The notes under the pieces are model-generated. The model made no database searches and was not told where the DNA came from. It saw nothing but the letters and a program-made list of their open reading frames with translations. From Sphingobium sp. D43FB (GTDB lineage: Bacteria; Pseudomonadota; Alphaproteobacteria; Sphingomonadales; Sphingomonadaceae), in contig NZ_NMUA01000004.1 in the NCBI RefSeq assembly GCF_002312805.1, positions 141,985 through 205,984 on the forward strand: a DNA stretch of 64,000 nucleotides, in the 5' to 3' direction. Below, one piece after another: positions 9,411 to 18,327 of this stretch (position 1 is its first letter; each line of letters opens with the position of its first letter). A program made the translations under genes and the position numbers.

Positions 9411-9887
9411 ATGAACAGACGACATCTTCTTGCCGGCATGGCGACCGGCGCGGTGGCCTTGGGCTTCTGGCGATTGGGCGTCGGCGAAGCCGAAGCGGCC
9501 TATCCCTTTGCCCTGACCGATGCGCAATGGCGCCAGCGCTTGTCGCCGCTTGCCTATAATGTCTTGCGCAAACAGGCGACCGAGCATCCCTTCACCAGTC
9601 CGTTGGACAAGGAAAAGCGCGCGGGTATTTTCGCCTGTGCGGGTTGCGACCAGAAATTGTTCAGCTCGAAAACCAAGTTCGACAGCCGCACCGGCTGGCC
9701 GAGCTTCTACGCGCCCCTGCCCAAGGCGGTCGGCACCAGCCGCGACTTTGATCTCGGCTATCCGCGCACCGAAGTCCATTGCGCGCGCTGCGGCGGGCAT
9801 CTGGGCCATGTGTTCGATGATGGGCCAAGGCCGACAGGCAAGCGCTATTGCATGAACGGCGTGGCGATGCGCTTCATTCCGGCCTGA
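9411..9887 (+). CDS. msrB: exported peptide-methionine (R)-S-oxide reductase
   Basis: 158 residues. The N-terminus has a twin-arginine-like start (NRRHLLAGM) and a hydrophobic helix ending at GEAEA, so export to the periplasm is likely. The body is MsrB: two zinc Cys pairs (CAGC and CARC), the TGWPSFY block, GHLGHVFDDGP, and the catalytic-cysteine motif RYCMNG with Cys147. MsrB reduces the R-epimer of methionine sulfoxide in oxidised proteins. The usual RYCVNS is changed to RYCMNG, a mild deviation. Its last 14 bp overlap the end of the convergent membrane-protein gene. Confidence 0.92.
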   Translation: MNRRHLLAGMATGAVALGFWRLGVGEAEAAYPFALTDAQWRQRLSPLAYNVLRKQATEHPFTSPLDKEKRAGIFACAGCDQKLFSSKTKFDSRTGWPSFYAPLPKAVGTSRDFDLGYPRTEVHCARCGGHLGHVFDDGPRPTGKRYCMNGVAMRFIPA

Positions 9888-11646
9888 TGCGGTAGAGGCG
9901 CAGCGGTTCCTTGGTGGGGAGCTGTTCGAGCCAGGCGGGCGGCTTGCCCTTTGCCAGCAAGGCGGCAAGGCCCGCCGGGTTGGTTTTGGCGTAGAGCCGC
10001 AGTTCGTTGAGGCCGCCGCAGGTGACGAGATAGGTTGCGCGCGTCCGGCCGATCGTGGCGTGCGCCTGATTAGGCCGATCGACAAACCCCTGAATGACGG
10101 TGGTGATCCCGACGGCATTGCGATGATGCGCCGTGCCGATGACGCTATGGCCGGTGCGTGCGAGAATGTCCGGGCCAAGGTCGAGCGGCGCGAACAGGGT
10201 GGCAGGCGGCAGCGCGCGGAGCGGCGCAAGCATGCTGGCCGACCGGCAATCACCCCCTTTTTGCGCGGCTGGTTCGGGCGGGCTGGCCAGCGCCGTCCAC
10301 AGGGCGCTTAGCCCCACCGGGGTCAGGAGCGCCAGCGCGACCGACCCGCTGACCCGCACCAACGCGGCGCGCGCGCTCTGGATGCGGCGGAACAGGGCGA
10401 TCAACAACCAGGCGATGCCGGGCAGGGCCAGGACATGCGCGACCGATAGCGCGCGCATCACCAGCATCGCCACGCCGGTCGCGCCGAGCAGCAACAGGGC
10501 GAGCAAAAGCCAGCGCATGCGCGCTTCGCCCTGCGTCGTGTGCGCCGCCAGCAGTGCGGAACCAAGGCCAAGCAGAGGCGGCAACAGGATGACGCCGCGC
10601 ATCGACAGGCTCTGTTCCCAGATCGGGCGGCCCTCCATCACCTGAAGATACCAGAGCTTATAGGCGAGCGGCCCAAGCGCCGCGAAGGGGTCGCCCGACA
10701 GACAGGGACCGCCGGTCAGGGCAAAGGTCGCCAACGCCGCGCCGCTGCCGATCATGGTGATGGCCAGGCGGCGTGGCGCGGTAGCGGTGCCGATCAGGCG
10801 TGCGGCGGCGAGTGTGGCGATCGCGAGCGCAATCAGCGGCCAGACATAGACATAGGATAGCGCGTCGCAATGGCTGGCCATCGCGGCATTCGGCCCGCGC
10901 AACAGCGCGAGCAAGAAGAGAGCGGCGCCGCCCAGGGTGAGCGCAAAAGCGATGAAGCGTGGCGCTTGATCGCGCGCGATCCAGTGGCGCAGCGCGAAGG
11001 CCGCGCCGAACAGCGCGACATAGGGCAGGCTCTCACTCGAAATCTGGAGCCAGAGCGCCAAGGCCAAAGCAGCGATGATGCCGCCGCGCGCCGGCCTGTC
11101 GTCGGTCGCGCCGCACAGGGCGATCGCGGCCAGCAAAATCTGCCAGCCATGATGGTCGATGCGCAAGGGGGTGAATTGCACCAATATACTGGGTGTCGTC
11201 AGCAGCAGGACGACGCTCAGCAAGGCGACGATAGGCCCGGCGATCCGGCGCGCGGCGATGAATAAGGCGGCCGTCAGCCCGCCGAGCAGCAGCAGCGGCA
11301 CGATCACGCAGGCTAATATTTCTGCCTGGGTCGCGCCCAAGAGCGGCGTGAACAACAGGATCAATGCCGCCACCGGCATGTCGACGATGCGCGACCAATG
11401 CATCGGGCCGCCCAGCGGCGGGTTCACCCGATGTTGCGACACGTCCCAAAAGGCCTGTCCGCCGATCCAGTCGCGGATCTGCACCAGCCGCATCGCATCG
11501 TCGGGATCGCGAAAGCCGAGCGTCGCGATATCGGCGCGGAACAGTGCCAGCATCACCGTGCTACACAGCAGCCAGCCAAGCAGCGCCAGCAGCGCCGCCC
11601 GGTTGCGCTCAGGAGCGGGCAAAGACGGCATGGCGGCGGATCGCAT
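9874..11646 (-). CDS. polytopic membrane protein, GT-C glycosyltransferase-like
   Basis: 590 residues with about 11-13 predicted hydrophobic helices. The first extracytoplasmic loop contains RDPDDAMRLVQIRDWIGG followed by HRVNPPLGGPMHWSR, an acidic DD-containing loop of the kind found in GT-C glycosyltransferases and STT3-like proteins that use lipid-linked sugar donors. It is the last gene of a three-gene operon with GtrA and a UGM-like FAD protein, supporting a role in envelope glycan decoration. The gene starts inside the end of gtrA (38 bp overlap from the ATG at 11646; an internal ATG at 11631 would shorten it). The 3' end overlaps convergent msrB. Enzymatic activity is inferred. Confidence 0.65.
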   Translation of the reverse strand: MRSAAMPSLPAPERNRAALLALLGWLLCSTVMLALFRADIATLGFRDPDDAMRLVQIRDWIGGQAFWDVSQHRVNPPLGGPMHWSRIVDMPVAALILLFTPLLGATQAEILACVIVPLLLLGGLTAALFIAARRIAGPIVALLSVVLLLTTPSILVQFTPLRIDHHGWQILLAAIALCGATDDRPARGGIIAALALALWLQISSESLPYVALFGAAFALRHWIARDQAPRFIAFALTLGGAALFLLALLRGPNAAMASHCDALSYVYVWPLIALAIATLAAARLIGTATAPRRLAITMIGSGAALATFALTGGPCLSGDPFAALGPLAYKLWYLQVMEGRPIWEQSLSMRGVILLPPLLGLGSALLAAHTTQGEARMRWLLLALLLLGATGVAMLVMRALSVAHVLALPGIAWLLIALFRRIQSARAALVRVSGSVALALLTPVGLSALWTALASPPEPAAQKGGDCRSASMLAPLRALPPATLFAPLDLGPDILARTGHSVIGTAHHRNAVGITTVIQGFVDRPNQAHATIGRTRATYLVTCGGLNELRLYAKTNPAGLAALLAKGKPPAWLEQLPTKEPLRLYRIRPE

Positions 11647-12016
11647 AGACGGTGAGGAAACTCACCGGGATGGAAACGAGCTTGGCAAGCGCCGGGGCGA
11701 GGCCAAGCGCGCTCAAACCACCGACGAGGAGCAAGGTCAGGCCCATGCCGAGCAGGGCGCTCGCGACGAAGCCTGCGCGCTGGGCATGGGTCGGTCCCGT
11801 GCCGGTGTCGAAAACGAAGCGGATGCTGATGATCCAATGGACCAGCAGCCCCCCGGCATAGCCGCCAAAGGCTGCAAGCAAAGGCGGCGCCCCCCCTTGG
11901 TCCAGCGCCAGAAACAGCGCCATGTCGCTCGCCAGCGCGCAGATACTGGCGAGCAGATAGCGGGCAAAGGTGGCGCGCGCGACCAGCATGGCCAGCACGC
12001 GCAGCCGCTCAATCAT
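11609..12016 (-). CDS. GtrA-family membrane protein
   Basis: 135 residues with four hydrophobic helices in the standard GtrA pattern: the Arg-rich start, FARYLLASICALASDMALF, the VHWIISIRFVF block between helices 2 and 3, and KLVSIPVSFLTVYAIRRHAVF at the end. GtrA proteins are thought to flip or present undecaprenyl-linked sugars across the inner membrane. It lies 4 bp after the FAD oxidoreductase gene and overlaps the GT-C-like gene, so the three are almost certainly translated from one transcript. Confidence 0.88.
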   Translation of the reverse strand: MIERLRVLAMLVARATFARYLLASICALASDMALFLALDQGGAPPLLAAFGGYAGGLLVHWIISIRFVFDTGTGPTHAQRAGFVASALLGMGLTLLLVGGLSALGLAPALAKLVSIPVSFLTVYAIRRHAVFARS

Positions 12017-12020
12017 CGGA

Positions 12021-13556
12021 TCAGGCAGCCTTCAGCCGCGAGGGCACGGCGCGGCTACTGGCAAGCGCGGCCTGCGTGTCGGCATCCGTCCCATCCATCT
12101 GGCCCTCATCGCCCGCCTCATGATATTCGGCGTCTTCATTGACCGACCAGACGTCATGGACGCGCGCGCCCGCGACGATGTTGCGGACGGTCAGCATCGC
12201 CGTCATCATCGCATGATCCTGATTATTATAGCGGTGCATGCCATTGCGCCCGACCATGTGCAGCGTGGGATAGCGCGCTTCGAGTTCGCTCCGCATCGCC
12301 AGCACATTGGCGGCATAGGCGTCGTCATAGACGGGATAGGCCTTTTCCTGCCGCACCACCGCACCGCCCACGACATCGTCGGGGTTGCAGAGGCCAAGCA
12401 GCGCCATTTCCCGCGTCGCCAGCGCGATCAGATCGGCGTCGGTCGACGACCAGAGGCCGTCGCCTTCGAAACAGAAATATTCAAGGCCGACGCAGGCCAG
12501 CGTCGGGTCCGGCACCATTTCGGGCGACCAGCTGCGGAAATTCTGGATGCGGCCGACCTGTACCTTGCTGTCGTGGATGTAGATCCAGTTATCGGGGAAG
12601 ATATCCTTCCCCTTCACCATCAGGGCGACGGTCAGGAAGTCGCGATATTTAAGGTCCATCGCTTCGGGCAGCGTCGCAGGCAGCGGATGGATGCGGGCGG
12701 CCAGTTCGCGCATCGGCGCGGAGGAAATGACATGGGCGGCGGTGATCACGACATCGCCCTGCGGTCCTTCGGCCACCAGTCGCCAGCCGTCGCTGCCCGG
12801 TTCCTGTTCCAGCCGCTTGAAGCTGTACGCCATCAGCACCTGATTGCCGCCTTCGACCACGCGGTCGCGCGCGGCTTCCCACATCATGCCGGGGCCAAGG
12901 CGCGGATAGCGGAAGGTTTCGAGCAGCGTCTTGGTCGCCATGCCGTCATTGGGCTTCTTGTTGAGGCCGAGCGAGCGTTTGAGGCCATCGACCACCGCGC
13001 CCCACAAAGACAGACCCTTGATCCGCTGCGCCGCCCAGTCGGCCGACATTTCGTCGCACGGCATGCCCCACACTTTTTCAGTGTAGGTCTTGAAGAAGAT
13101 GGAGAAGAGCTTGTGGCCAAAGGCGTTGACGGTCCAATCCTGAAAGGAGCGGACGTTGCGATTGGGGAAGAGCCGCGCCTTGGCGAAGCTCGCCATGCAC
13201 AGGGTCGAACGCCAGACGCCCAGGTTCCACAGCGCTTCAAAGGCGCGCAGCGGATAGCTGTAGAATTTGCCTTCATAATAGATGCGGCTCATCCGAGGAC
13301 GCTGGATGAAATCATCGGGCAATATCTCATTCCACAGGTCGACCACCTGCTGCGATTTGGAGAAGAAGCGATGCCCGCCAATGTCGAAACGGAAGCCGTC
13401 CAGTTCGACCGTGCGGCTGATGCCACCGACATAGACGGGGTCTTTTTCGATCACCGTCACGCTATAGCCCTGCTTGGTCAGCAGATAGGCAGCGGTCAAT
13501 CCGGCCGGGCCAGCGCCGATGATGGCGACGTCCACATGTTGGTCGGTACGCGGCAT
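12021..13556 (-). CDS. FAD-dependent oxidoreductase, UDP-galactopyranose mutase/amine oxidase-like
   Basis: 511 residues. The dinucleotide-binding motif VAIIGAGPAGLTAAYLL is at residues 9-25, followed by the ISRTVELDGFRFDIGGHRFF region characteristic of amine-oxidase and protoporphyrinogen-oxidase-like flavoproteins and of UDP-galactopyranose mutase relatives. A C-terminal FAD contact is expected near GRNGMHRYNNQDHAM. Being first in an operon with GtrA and a GT-C-like enzyme, it probably modifies a nucleotide- or lipid-linked sugar for the cell envelope; the true substrate is unknown. The ATG at 13554-13556 is the clear start. Confidence 0.8.
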   Translation of the reverse strand: MPRTDQHVDVAIIGAGPAGLTAAYLLTKQGYSVTVIEKDPVYVGGISRTVELDGFRFDIGGHRFFSKSQQVVDLWNEILPDDFIQRPRMSRIYYEGKFYSYPLRAFEALWNLGVWRSTLCMASFAKARLFPNRNVRSFQDWTVNAFGHKLFSIFFKTYTEKVWGMPCDEMSADWAAQRIKGLSLWGAVVDGLKRSLGLNKKPNDGMATKTLLETFRYPRLGPGMMWEAARDRVVEGGNQVLMAYSFKRLEQEPGSDGWRLVAEGPQGDVVITAAHVISSAPMRELAARIHPLPATLPEAMDLKYRDFLTVALMVKGKDIFPDNWIYIHDSKVQVGRIQNFRSWSPEMVPDPTLACVGLEYFCFEGDGLWSSTDADLIALATREMALLGLCNPDDVVGGAVVRQEKAYPVYDDAYAANVLAMRSELEARYPTLHMVGRNGMHRYNNQDHAMMTAMLTVRNIVAGARVHDVWSVNEDAEYHEAGDEGQMDGTDADTQAALASSRAVPSRLKAA

Positions 13557-13663
13557 GGCAGGCTATTCCCCCGATGGTCTTTCGTCGCTTCGGGAGTGAA
13601 GGAAATCTTCTAAGGACTGGTTAATGGCGCGTAAGCAAAGCGCCCATGCGCTGCTGCCCATGA

Positions 13664-13695
13664 CAAAGGGCCGCCCCGCTGATGCGGAACGGCCC
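13664..13695 (-). terminator. terminator of the urcA-family gene
   Basis: Read on the minus strand, GGGCCGTTCCGC pairs through 12 bp (two G-U pairs) with GCGGGGCGGCCC around a 4-nt loop, and a short TTTGT run follows. It lies about 40 bp past the stop of the UrcA-type gene at 13734. Confidence 0.7.
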
Positions 13696-13733
13696 CCTGC
13701 AGTCCCCTTCGTGGGGGAGGGCGAAAGCGGCAA

Positions 13734-14066
13734 TCAGATCTGGCGCTGGGCCATATTGCTGAGGTCGCTGCGCGCACCGTCCATGGCCTGGCCAAAGCAG
13801 GTGCGATAATCGTCGGTCACGGGCAGGATCGAGCCGTTGACGAAACCGCACACCTGCTTGGCCGCGCGGGTCACGCGCGAATCGGCGCGACGCATGTCGC
13901 GGCTCTTGGCCAGGTTGAGGTCCGCCACGGATACGGCGACCGAGCGGGTTTCGGTTCCCGCATGGCCATCGACGATCACATCCATGTCATTGCTGCCGGC
14001 GCTCGCCATAGTGGGCAGCGCAAGGGCCATAGTGGCGGCGAATGCCACCAGCATCTTCTTGTTCAT
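13734..14066 (-). CDS. UrcA family protein (exported, function unknown)
   Basis: 110 residues. The signal peptide covers about residues 1-23 (KKMLVAFAATMALALPTMASA). The mature part has SVAVSVADLNLAKSRDMRR, a later AAKQVCGF and a second Cys in DYRTCFGQAM, the paired-cysteine pattern of the UrcA family common in sphingomonads and Caulobacter. Such proteins are small periplasmic proteins of unknown role. An AGGAG sequence precedes the ATG at 14066. Transcription ends at a strong hairpin at 13664-13695. Confidence 0.8.
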   Translation of the reverse strand: MNKKMLVAFAATMALALPTMASAGSNDMDVIVDGHAGTETRSVAVSVADLNLAKSRDMRRADSRVTRAAKQVCGFVNGSILPVTDDYRTCFGQAMDGARSDLSNMAQRQI

Positions 14067-14169
14067 CCTATTCTCCTGTCGAACATTTTGTTTTTTTCAG
14101 CCCCACATCTGCGTGGAAATAGGGTCACGCTGTAAATAAGCCTCGCAAGAGCCTTTGAAAAGGGGCCAG

Positions 14170-14229
14170 TTGACAAAAAGTGGCGGAAAACCGTTATTTT
14201 GCGGGTGCGAAGGGAATGTCTTCGCACCC
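14170..14229 (+). promoter_or_regulatory. strong promoter-like sequence followed by a perfect hairpin
   Basis: TTGACA at 14170-14175 is a consensus -35 element, and 17-18 bp later GTTATTTT offers a -10. The predicted transcript would start at about 14205 and begin directly with GGGTGCGAAG (14203-14212), which pairs perfectly over 10 bp with CTTCGCACCC (14220-14229). A second hairpin, GAACAGG-CTTGG-CCTGTTC, follows at about 14243-14261. No plus-strand gene lies downstream, only the 3' end of purH in antisense. It could drive a short structured RNA; alternatively the hairpins may end purH transcription, although neither has a T-run. Confidence 0.35.
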
Positions 14230-14287
14230 GTGTCATAGCTTTGTGAACAGGCTTGGCCTGTTCGTGCCGCACCGGCCTCTTTGACAA

Positions 14288-15877
14288 TTAATGCCGGAAG
14301 TGGCGCATGCCGGTGAAGACCATGGCGAGGCCTGCTTGATCGGCGGCGGCGATCACCTCGTCGTCGCGGATCGATCCACCCGGCTGGATGACGGCGGTCG
14401 CCCCGGCTTCGACCGCTGCCAGCAGGCCATCGGCGAAGGGGAAGAAGGCGTCGGAGGCTACGGCCGAGCCGATCGTACGTGGTTCGCTCCAGCCGGCCTT
14501 TTCCGCAGCGTCCTTCGCCTTCCACGCGGCGATGCGCGCGGATTCGAGACGGTTCATCTGGCCCGCGCCGACGCCTGCGGTGCTGCCGCCCTTGGCATAG
14601 ACGATGGCGTTGGACTTCACATGTTTGGCGACGGTCCAGGCGAAGAGGCAGTCGGCCAGTTCCTGTTCCGTGGGTTCGCGCTTGGTCACGACCTTGAGCG
14701 CGTCGCGCGTGACCTGGCCATTGTCGCGGCTCTGCACCAACAGGCCGCCCGCTATGCTCTTGATTTGCAAGCCGGTCCGGGCCGGATTGGGCAGGTCACC
14801 GGTCAGCAGCAAGCGGAGATTCTTTTTCTTGGCGAAGATCGCGCGGGCCGCATCATCGGCACCGGGCGCGGCGACGACTTCGGTGAAGATGCCGCTGATC
14901 GCCTCGGCAGTGGGGCCATCGAGCGGGCGGTTGACCGCGATGATGCCGCCAAAGGCCGACACGCTGTCGCAGGCCAGCGCCGCTTCATAGGCTTCGATCA
15001 GGGTCGCGCCGGTCGCGACGCCGCAGGGGTTGGCATGCTTGACGATGACCACGGTCGGCGGGCCGTCGCGAAATTCGCTGACCAGCTCCAGCGCGGCATC
15101 GGCGTCATTATAATTATTGTAGGACAGTTCCTTGCCCTGGATCTGGGTCGCCTGGGCAATGCCGTTCGCCGACGGGCTGGTGGGCAGATAGAGGGCGGCC
15201 GACTGGTGCGGGTTTTCGCCGTAGCGCAGCGTGGTGCCAAGCGTGCTGGCGACCGCGAGCGTTTCGGGGAAGGTGACGCCCTGGTCGGCGAAGGCGAACC
15301 AGCTGGCGATCATCGAGTCATAGGCAGCGGTTGCAGCATAGGCCTTGGCGGCGAGCATCCGGCGGAAATCATAGCTGGTCGCGCCGCCCTTTTCGTCCAT
15401 TTCGGCGATCAGGCGGGCATAGTCGGCAGGATCAGTGACGATCGCGACGCTTTCATGATTCTTGGCCGCCGAACGCACCATTGAGGGGCCGCCAATGTCG
15501 ATATTCTCGATGATCTCGTCGCGCGCGGCGCCCTTGGCCACGGTCGCGGCGAAGGGGTAGAGGTTGACGACGACCAGGTCGATCGCGCCGATGGCATGCT
15601 CGTCCATCGACGCGACATGCGCCGGGTTGTTGCGCACTGCGAGCAGGCCGCCATGCACCTTGGGGTGCAGCGTCTTGACGCGGCCGTCCATCATTTCAGG
15701 AAAGCCGGTCAGGTCGGAAATATCCATGACGGTCAGGCCCGCGTCGCGCAGCGCCTTGGCCGTGCCGCCGGTCGAGACCAGTTCGACGCCATGCTTGCCC
15801 AGCGCCTGTCCCAATTCGATGAGCCCCGCTTTGTCCGACACGGACAGGAGGGCGCGCTTGATGGGATAGTCGGTCAT
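14288..15877 (-). CDS. purH: bifunctional AICAR formyltransferase/IMP cyclohydrolase
   Basis: 529 residues, standard PurH size. The N-terminal IMP cyclohydrolase domain (about 1-200) starts [18 protein letters not shown] and contains LVSTGGTAK and [16 protein letters not shown]. The C-terminal AICAR transformylase domain contains [26 protein letters not shown], the catalytic Lys-His pair in that block, and the ending [13 protein letters not shown]. PurH performs the last two steps of purine synthesis to IMP. The ATG at 15877 gives the canonical start; the longer upstream frame runs into the next gene and is not supported. It lies about 80 bp after the UdgX gene on the same strand. Confidence 0.96.
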   Translation of the reverse strand: MTDYPIKRALLSVSDKAGLIELGQALGKHGVELVSTGGTAKALRDAGLTVMDISDLTGFPEMMDGRVKTLHPKVHGGLLAVRNNPAHVASMDEHAIGAIDLVVVNLYPFAATVAKGAARDEIIENIDIGGPSMVRSAAKNHESVAIVTDPADYARLIAEMDEKGGATSYDFRRMLAAKAYAATAAYDSMIASWFAFADQGVTFPETLAVASTLGTTLRYGENPHQSAALYLPTSPSANGIAQATQIQGKELSYNNYNDADAALELVSEFRDGPPTVVIVKHANPCGVATGATLIEAYEAALACDSVSAFGGIIAVNRPLDGPTAEAISGIFTEVVAAPGADDAARAIFAKKKNLRLLLTGDLPNPARTGLQIKSIAGGLLVQSRDNGQVTRDALKVVTKREPTEQELADCLFAWTVAKHVKSNAIVYAKGGSTAGVGAGQMNRLESARIAAWKAKDAAEKAGWSEPRTIGSAVASDAFFPFADGLLAAVEAGATAVIQPGGSIRDDEVIAAADQAGLAMVFTGMRHFRH

Positions 15878-15957
15878 GGCGGGGCTTTCTAGGTTGCGGG
15901 TCGGACGGAAGCGTTCGCGCAAGGCCTTTAGGCGTGCGGCCCACAAAAATACAGGGT

Positions 15958-17361
15958 TTAGTCGGCGGTCAAGACGCGCAGCCGATCGCCGATCATCGCC
16001 AGGTCCGCGACGAAGCGCGCTTGCTCTTCCGCCCGCCGGTCTTCGTCGGGCAGGCGCAACAAATAGCTGGGATGGACCGTCACCCAACCTTCCGCGCCGT
16101 CTTCCAGCGGGATGGCGGCACCGCGCGTCCCGCTGATCGTCACTGCCTTGCCCAGCATCGCGCGCGCGGCGGTCGCGCCCAGCGCGACGATGATGCGCGG
16201 CCGCAGGATCGCGCGCTCCTGGTCCAGCCACCAGCGGCAGGCCTGCACTTCGCCTGCCACCGGGGTCTGGTGGATGCGGCGCTTGCCGCGCTGTTCATAT
16301 TTGAAATGTTTGACCGCATTGGTGACATAGGCCTGGGCACGATCGACGCCCGCCTGCGCCAGCGCCGCGTCGAACAAGTGCCCGGCCGGGCCGACAAAGG
16401 GGCGACCGGCCAGATCCTCCTGATCGCCCGGCTGTTCGCCGATGAACATCAGCGGCGCGGCCAGCGGGCCTTCGCCGAACACCGTCTGGCTCGCATGTTG
16501 ATGCAGCGGGCAGCGGGTGCAGGTCATGGCCTCGGCGCGCAGGCTGGCCCAGGCGGTCGCGGCATTGCTTGCGCGCTTGGGCGGGGTCGGAGCGGTGGCG
16601 ATCATCATCGCCTCGCGCTGTTGCGCCCCGGCGATCAGGTCGGGGATGAGCGATGCTTCGGGCAGGTTCTTCCAGTATTTTTTTGGCATTTCCGACAGCA
16701 TCGCCCCGGTCTTGAGCCGGGCCGGGTTGAAGATGGCGGCATAATAGCCCTTCCACAGCGCCTCGACAGGGTCGCCCTGCGGCGCGTCGGCGCGGCTGGC
16801 GCCGGGGCCCTCGCGCAAGGTCGCTCCATCCCAATGAATGCTGACATTGGGCGTCAGGATCGACCAGTGCATGGTGGCGAAGCGGCGCATGAAGAAACCG
16901 GCATTGGCGCGCACGATATGATGGTCCGGCTCGAACCAGGCGACGAAGCGTGGGCCGTCGCCATCCTCCATTTCGCGGAAGCGGACGAAGGCGCGCATCT
17001 TGTGGATGTCGCGCCGCACTGATTTGGCCAGCGCCTGCACTCGCGCCAGCATCGGATCGGCGCTGTCCTCCATCGTGCCGGGCCGCGCGCGCACGCGGCA
17101 CAGCAGGGCGTAGAGAAAGGCGAAGCGGCTGGGGTCGCTGTGCAGGATCGCGCTTTCCGCCAGCGAGACGAAGCTGCGCGGCACGGAAAAAGCGCTGCTT
17201 GTGTCTTCGGGCGGGAGCGGGGCGTCGCCGAACAGGTCGCCCGGCGCATCGCCCACTTGCCAGACCACATCGGCCGGATCGACGCCCGCCATTGCCAGCC
17301 GCCGCGCCGCCGACCGCCAACCGTCCATATCATCGGGCGCGGTCAGGGCGACGCGGTGCAT
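15958..17361 (-). CDS. UdgX-type uracil-DNA glycosylase fused to a DUF4130 domain
   Basis: 467 residues in two parts. Residues 1 to about 250 match the DUF4130 (TIGR03915-type) DNA-metabolism domain, with [13 protein letters not shown] and [21 protein letters not shown]. From about residue 265 a family-4-like uracil-DNA glycosylase follows, with the iron-sulfur Cys motif [27 protein letters not shown] and the KRRIH loop. His364 in that loop is the hallmark of UdgX, which becomes covalently linked to uracil in DNA. DUF4130 proteins typically pair with a radical SAM partner, encoded here three genes upstream at 18328-19572. The function is DNA repair or uracil-DNA capture; the physiological role of the fusion is not established. 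Confidence 0.88.
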   Translation of the reverse strand: MHRVALTAPDDMDGWRSAARRLAMAGVDPADVVWQVGDAPGDLFGDAPLPPEDTSSAFSVPRSFVSLAESAILHSDPSRFAFLYALLCRVRARPGTMEDSADPMLARVQALAKSVRRDIHKMRAFVRFREMEDGDGPRFVAWFEPDHHIVRANAGFFMRRFATMHWSILTPNVSIHWDGATLREGPGASRADAPQGDPVEALWKGYYAAIFNPARLKTGAMLSEMPKKYWKNLPEASLIPDLIAGAQQREAMMIATAPTPPKRASNAATAWASLRAEAMTCTRCPLHQHASQTVFGEGPLAAPLMFIGEQPGDQEDLAGRPFVGPAGHLFDAALAQAGVDRAQAYVTNAVKHFKYEQRGKRRIHQTPVAGEVQACRWWLDQERAILRPRIIVALGATAARAMLGKAVTISGTRGAAIPLEDGAEGWVTVHPSYLLRLPDEDRRAEEQARFVADLAMIGDRLRVLTAD

Positions 17362-17371
17362 GGTGTCTTGC

Positions 17372-17833
17372 TTAATCCTCTGCCTGGGCGCGTTCCAGTT
17401 CGGCGGGCTTGCGCTTGGCGAACAGCGCGCCGAGCTTCTTCTCTTCGTCCGCCGTCAGATCCTTGGCGGCGGTCGGGAACATCTCTTCCTCTTCCTCCTC
17501 GATATGATGGAGGTAGCGCTTCTTCATCTCGGCAAATTTCTTGCGCCAGGCTTCGCCGTTGAATTTCAGCCCGTCCAGCTCTTCGAGATAATCGTCGATT
17601 TCCTTATGTTCGGACACGCTATGCTGCGCATCTTCGCGCAGGTCCGGGCGCGACAACATGGTGGCGTAGAGGGTTTCCTCCTCGGCGGCGGCGTGGGCGG
17701 TCACTTCGACGGCGAATTGCGCGAACAATTTTTCGAGCTGGTCGTCGCTTTCCGCCTTGGCCATCTTCTCGAAAAGCTGGCGATGCGCGTCATGATCCTG
17801 TTTCAGGCGATCGAAAATAGTGATGTCGGCCAT
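17372..17833 (-). CDS. hemerythrin-like HHE domain protein
   Basis: 153 residues, all helical. Conserved metal-ligand candidates follow the hemerythrin pattern: LKQDHDAHRQLF, TAHAAAEEETLY, HKEIDDYLEEL and LHHIEEEEEEMFP. Such proteins bind a di-iron centre for oxygen or NO sensing, or iron storage, in the cytoplasm. The start at 17833 is preceded by AGGGAGGA, a strong ribosome-binding site; the longer upstream frame lacks one. It sits 10 bp before the UdgX fusion gene on the same strand, so it may be co-transcribed with it. Confidence 0.88.
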   Translation of the reverse strand: MADITIFDRLKQDHDAHRQLFEKMAKAESDDQLEKLFAQFAVEVTAHAAAEEETLYATMLSRPDLREDAQHSVSEHKEIDDYLEELDGLKFNGEAWRKKFAEMKKRYLHHIEEEEEEMFPTAAKDLTADEEKKLGALFAKRKPAELERAQAED

Positions 17834-17899
17834 GCTGGTTCCTCCCTGGTTCGAAGGATCACAACGACGCGAACGACAATTGGCTCCCGCCAATCGCCT

Positions 17900-18244
17900 T
17901 CAACCGAACAGGGCGCGGAAGATGATGGCGACGGGAATCCACAGTGCCGCGCCGATCAGGCTGGCGGCCCAGAGTTGCACCACGTCGCGGCGGAAGCGGA
18001 GCGCCAGGCCGCTGCGCGACAGGCTGCTGTGGTCGAGCATCTGCCAGCGCCGCTCCAGTCCGCGCGCAGCAATCGCATAGCCGCCGATCGCGACGATGAC
18101 GCCCAGGTGCAGGACGAGCGATCCGCCCATCTTCGCGACGATGAAAATCTGCAACAGGCAGAAAACCACCAGCGCCGCCGCCAGATGGCTGCTGATCCGC
18201 TTCGCAAAGCCGCCGCTGCGGCCCATTGCCTGATTGTCGAACAT
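17900..18244 (-). CDS. small three-helix membrane protein of unknown function
   Basis: 114 residues from the ATG at 18244. Three hydrophobic segments can be seen: AALVVFCLLQIFIVAK, LVLHLGVIVAIGGYAIAA, and LWAASLIGAALWIPVAIIF near the C-terminus, joined by basic cytoplasmic loops. No family is recognised. It lies between the radical SAM gene and the hemerythrin gene, all reading the same way with short gaps, so it may be part of the same transcription unit. A longer frame up to 18412 starts inside the radical SAM gene and is unlikely. Confidence 0.55.
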   Translation of the reverse strand: MFDNQAMGRSGGFAKRISSHLAAALVVFCLLQIFIVAKMGGSLVLHLGVIVAIGGYAIAARGLERRWQMLDHSSLSRSGLALRFRRDVVQLWAASLIGAALWIPVAIIFRALFG

Positions 18245-18327
18245 CGTCGCCAAGACCCGACCCCCTGAATGACGGAAAGCCAAAGAATTCCACGATCGCG
18301 ACTCGGAAGCAACCGGAAAAGTCGCGG

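Noticed and set aside
11970..13613. A 547-codon plus-strand frame
   Set aside because: It is antisense to the FAD oxidoreductase, which has an intact dinucleotide-binding motif and operon context.
14291..15484. A long plus-strand reading frame
   Set aside because: It lies opposite purH and has the composition of an antisense frame in GC-rich DNA.
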